Assembly (NCBI GenBank): GCA_016930375.1
Contig: JAFGGU010000064.1
Span: 1-54,180 of the forward strand
Source: Bacteroidales bacterium
GTDB lineage: Bacteria; Bacteroidota; Bacteroidia; Bacteroidales; UBA10428
Direction: 5' to 3'
Length of the DNA: 54,180 nt
In this document: positions 51,837 through 54,180 of the stretch, one piece after another
Position numbering within the stretch: position 1 is the first letter of the stretch
Layout of the letters: each line of letters starts with the position of its first letter
Position numbers and translations under genes: made by a program
Notes under the pieces: model-generated
What the model was told of the DNA's origin: nothing
The model's database searches: none
What the model saw: the letters and a program-made list of their open reading frames with translations, nothing else

Positions 51837-52613
51837 ATGGACAGAAGAATATATCTACTTATTGGTGCAGTTATGCTTGGCAGTGTTATGCTTGTAAGTT
51901 GTGAAAAAGACAAGAAGGATACTGCTCCCCAGTTGCCGCCGGTTTCTGCTTTCGTTATTAATACGGAAGAATTCCAACCCATCAAGAGTACGGATAGCTA
52001 CAATAATTTTGGCGCTGCCGCTTTGGCAATAGGTTACTGGAATTCGCAATTGTACGCTAACCTGGCCATTCCGGTTGCCGCATATGTGGAAGCTTTTGAT
52101 CACGAGGCTGAAAGAGTGAACAATACAACCTGGAAATGGGCTTACGAAGTGGAAGGACCTGAAGCAACCTATTCTGCTGAATTGCTGGCCGAGGTCATCA
52201 ATGACTCCATTTACCTGGAGATGCATGTAAGTGAATCAGGCGGGTTCCAGGACTTTGTATGGTTTACGGGTAAATGTGATATTGTAAGGTCAACCGGAGA
52301 ATGGACGGTTTATGATAATCCGGAGAGCAACCTGCCCTGGATATTCATTGAATGGAACCAGGATTGGGAAGCCCAGACCTTTGACATAAGATATACCAAT
52401 ATTTATGAAGAGAATGAATACATTGACAGCTACATTGAATATGGAATAACCGAGGATCCCCTTTTCAACGCCTATTATATCATTTATGATTCATTGAATG
52501 ATAAGGATTATGAAATAAACCTTAATACGACAACCCACAATGGCAGGGTGTATTATGACGAAACCTGGCATTGCTGGGATGAAAATTACGTGGATGTGGC
52601 GTGTGAGGAATAA
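51837..52613 (+). CDS. Lipoprotein of unknown function
   Basis: The 258-residue protein has a lipoprotein signal (GSVMLVSCEKDK) and a Pro/Asp-rich linker, then a mostly beta protein rich in Tyr, Asp and Trp. WKWAYEVEGPEATYSAELLAE and DFVWFTGKCD look like paired strands of an all-beta domain, and TFDIRYTNIYEENEYIDSYIEYGI follows. No known family was recognised. It follows the hydrolase by 75 bp, with no clear -7 box between. A strong terminator follows its stop. Probably a surface-exposed or periplasmic lipoprotein. Confidence 0.7.
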   Translation: MDRRIYLLIGAVMLGSVMLVSCEKDKKDTAPQLPPVSAFVINTEEFQPIKSTDSYNNFGAAALAIGYWNSQLYANLAIPVAAYVEAFDHEAERVNNTTWKWAYEVEGPEATYSAELLAEVINDSIYLEMHVSESGGFQDFVWFTGKCDIVRSTGEWTVYDNPESNLPWIFIEWNQDWEAQTFDIRYTNIYEENEYIDSYIEYGITEDPLFNAYYIIYDSLNDKDYEINLNTTTHNGRVYYDETWHCWDENYVDVACEE

Positions 52614-52640
52614 CATTTTGTCCTAAAATATTTAACGGTA

Positions 52641-52675
52641 GAGACCCCGCAGGTTATGCGGGGTCTCTTCGCGTT
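52641..52675. terminator. Strong hairpin terminator between convergent genes
   Basis: GAGACCCCGCA (52641-52651) pairs perfectly with TGCGGGGTCTC (52657-52667) over an 11-bp stem with loop GGTTA. A TTCGCGTTTT run follows on the plus strand. It lies between the lipoprotein gene (+) and apbE (-) and could serve both. Confidence 0.8.
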
Positions 52676-52688
52676 TTATCCACGCCCA

Positions 52689-53732
52689 TTATTCTTCTAC
52701 ATATTTCTGTAATCCCTGTGTTGCAAACACCCTGAATTTTCCCTCCTGATCAGCATAGATCAGGTAGGCATCCAGGAAGTTATTCTCCTCCAGGAAAGCC
52801 ATGGAACGATCCAGTCCGAATACCATGAATGCTGTCGCATAGGCATCGGCAGTCATGCAATCATCGCTCACCACAGTTGCGCTTAGCAGGTTGGAAATCA
52901 CCGGGTATCCGGTTTTTGGATTTACGGTATGAACGAATTTTATGCCATCCTTTTCATAAAATTTCCTGTAATTTCCTGAGGTGGCCAGTGAACGGTTCCG
53001 CAGGGAAATAATGGCCTGCAGGTCAGATCCGGGTAGCATATTGCCTTCCTGAGGTTTGTCAATGCCTATCTGCCAAAACTGGTTCCTGTCGTTTTTGCCC
53101 TTCGCCCGCACCTCGCCGCCAATTTCTACCATGTAATTCTTTATACTAAGGGCTTCCATAAAGTCCGCAACAACGTCAACCGAATAACCCTGCGCAATGG
53201 CGTTTACATCCAAAACAATACCTTCATGTTTCTTTTCAAGGATGTCATCACGGAGGCTGATTTTATCCATGCCAACATAGAGAAGCAGGCTGTCAATAAT
53301 CGTGCTGTCGACCGTTATGGTATCGGCATTTCCGAATCCCAAAGCATTTACAATGGGCCCGACAGTGATATCGAATGCGCCGTTTGTTTTTTCGTATACC
53401 TCAATGGATTTCGTAAATACAGCTTTGAATTTCTGATCAACCCGGGTTCCCGGCTCATTGCGGTTAAGCCTTGATATCACCGAACCGGGCTGATATATGG
53501 ATAGAGACATGTCAAAATCAGCAAGTATGGAATCGATCTGATTTTGCAGGTTTTCACCTTTTTTGCTTTCATAGGTGACATGGTAAGTAGTCCCCTGGGC
53601 AAAACCCGCCAGTCTTATATATTCACCTTTTTTTCCGGTAAGGGTGAAAATACAGACAAGTAGAATGATTAAAACAAACAGGACAAGCTGAACGGCAGTT
53701 TTCCTGAACTTATTGTTATTTACGGTCGTCAT
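52689..53732 (-). CDS. apbE: FAD:protein FMN transferase (ApbE family)
   Basis: The 347-residue flavinyl transferase has an N-terminal membrane anchor (about 10-30, no lipobox Cys) and the ApbE domain: [70 protein letters not shown], and C-terminal [10 protein letters not shown] and [17 protein letters not shown] with Mg2+ ligands. It attaches FMN to Thr of the NqrB and NqrC subunits. The start overlaps the nqrF stop by 4 bp (ATGA), so it is co-translated with the Na+-NQR operon it serves. Confidence 0.95.
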   Translation of the reverse strand: MTTVNNNKFRKTAVQLVLFVLIILLVCIFTLTGKKGEYIRLAGFAQGTTYHVTYESKKGENLQNQIDSILADFDMSLSIYQPGSVISRLNRNEPGTRVDQKFKAVFTKSIEVYEKTNGAFDITVGPIVNALGFGNADTITVDSTIIDSLLLYVGMDKISLRDDILEKKHEGIVLDVNAIAQGYSVDVVADFMEALSIKNYMVEIGGEVRAKGKNDRNQFWQIGIDKPQEGNMLPGSDLQAIISLRNRSLATSGNYRKFYEKDGIKFVHTVNPKTGYPVISNLLSATVVSDDCMTADAYATAFMVFGLDRSMAFLEENNFLDAYLIYADQEGKFRVFATQGLQKYVEE

Positions 53733-54180
53733 CCGCCAAAATCATCAAAGTCAACCATTTCATCGGGCACTCCCAGATTGTAAAGCATTTTTTGTACGGC
53801 ATCATTCATCATGGGAGGACCACATAAATAGAATTCAACATCTTCAGGCGCTTCATGTTTATTAAGGTATTCTTCATATAAAACCTGGTGAATGAATCCC
53901 TTATATCCATCCCAGTTATCCTCGGGCACAGGCTCTGACAAGGCTATATTGAAACGGAAGTTTGGAAATTTTCTTTCGATCTGCCTGAAATCCTCTTCAT
54001 AAAAAATCTCGCGCTTTGATCTGGCACCATACCAGTAGGATACTTTCCGGTTTGTTTTAAGTGTATTAAACAGATGAAAAATATGCGACCGAAGCGGGGC
54101 CATTCCAGCTCCTCCGCCGATATATACCATCTCGCGTTCCGTATTTTTGATAAAGAATTCTCCGTATGGACCTGAAACAA
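53729..54180 (-). CDS. nqrF: Na+-translocating NADH:quinone reductase subunit F, C-terminal part (runs off the right edge)
   Basis: The visible 150 residues are the NAD-binding end of Nqr[57 protein letters not shown], and [18 protein letters not shown]. NqrF takes electrons from NADH through FAD and a 2Fe-2S cluster to the rest of the pump. The reading frame is open at the window edge, so the gene continues to the right; its 2Fe-2S domain and the other nqr genes are beyond the window. apbE follows with a 4-bp overlap. Confidence 0.95.
   Translation of the reverse strand, partial: VSGPYGEFFIKNTEREMVYIGGGAGMAPLRSHIFHLFNTLKTNRKVSYWYGARSKREIFYEEDFRQIERKFPNFRFNIALSEPVPEDNWDGYKGFIHQVLYEEYLNKHEAPEDVEFYLCGPPMMNDAVQKMLYNLGVPDEMVDFDDFGG

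Overview
This window looks like a chromosomal piece of a Bacteroidota genome, most likely Bacteroidales/Marinilabiliales-like and probably an uncultured lineage. The evidence is the syntenic block of DUF6089 barrels, isoprenyl transferase, BamA, two Skp/OmpH chaperones and MurI; the 6-bladed beta-propeller lipoproteins; the paired KorAB oxidoreductase; the Na+-NQR/ApbE pair; and four promoters that fit the Bacteroidota pattern (-33 TTG/TTTG, about 19 bp, -7 TAnnTTTG). No rRNA, tRNA or CRISPR array was recognised by eye.

Layout. (1) 1-2640 is an unstable accessory patch on the minus strand: what looks like the end of an IS21-type element truncates one propeller lipoprotein gene, an intact paralogue follows, and a frameshifted remnant of a third lies at about 2500-2640; 7- and 10-nt-period repeats fill the gaps. 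(2) 2758-3285 is a BrnT/BrnA toxin-antitoxin pair with its own promoter. (3) 3361-7337 holds NfeD, MltG and a phosphohexomutase. (4) 7535-16952 is the most unusual part: a divergent GntR/HutC regulator and a five-gene operon (lipoyl E2, fused E1 alpha-beta, PHP hydrolase, aldolase-SDR fusion, Zn-dependent sugar-phosphate reductase). Two near-identical operators lie exactly 84 bp apart, one over the -33 box. The set looks like a polyol/ketose-phosphate catabolic route joined to a 2-oxoacid or acetoin-type dehydrogenase without its own E3. (5) 17003-20277 holds a LolA-like periplasmic protein and a GH2 beta-galactosidase lipoprotein. (6) 20367-27473 holds alaS and, divergently, two M23 peptidases, a MerR regulator, a Nif3-like protein and a zinc-ribbon coiled-coil protein. 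(7) 27590-34634 is the outer-membrane/envelope block ending in murI, with gamma-carbonic anhydrase converging on it. (8) 35241-41213 holds korA, korB and a giant REC-like/PEP-pyruvate-binding protein. (9) 41323-48429 holds a universal stress protein, a crtI/crtB-type pair, a LemA-TPM-TPM module and a CapA-like phosphoesterase. (10) 48562-54180 holds nadK, a CBS protein, pdxJ, an alpha/beta hydrolase, a lipoprotein, apbE and the 3' part of nqrF.

The most striking structure not explained by genes is a set of about ten short intergenic tandem arrays. Each has its own word, nearly all have a period of 7 (a few 8 or 10), and most abut a stop codon. Read in the sense of the gene they follow, many units contain TAA, TAG or TGA, so a period coprime with 3 puts stops in all frames. 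Several different REP-like palindromes also sit in gaps. A related GCAGTA/TACTGC triplet array is used as coding sequence for the E2 linker.
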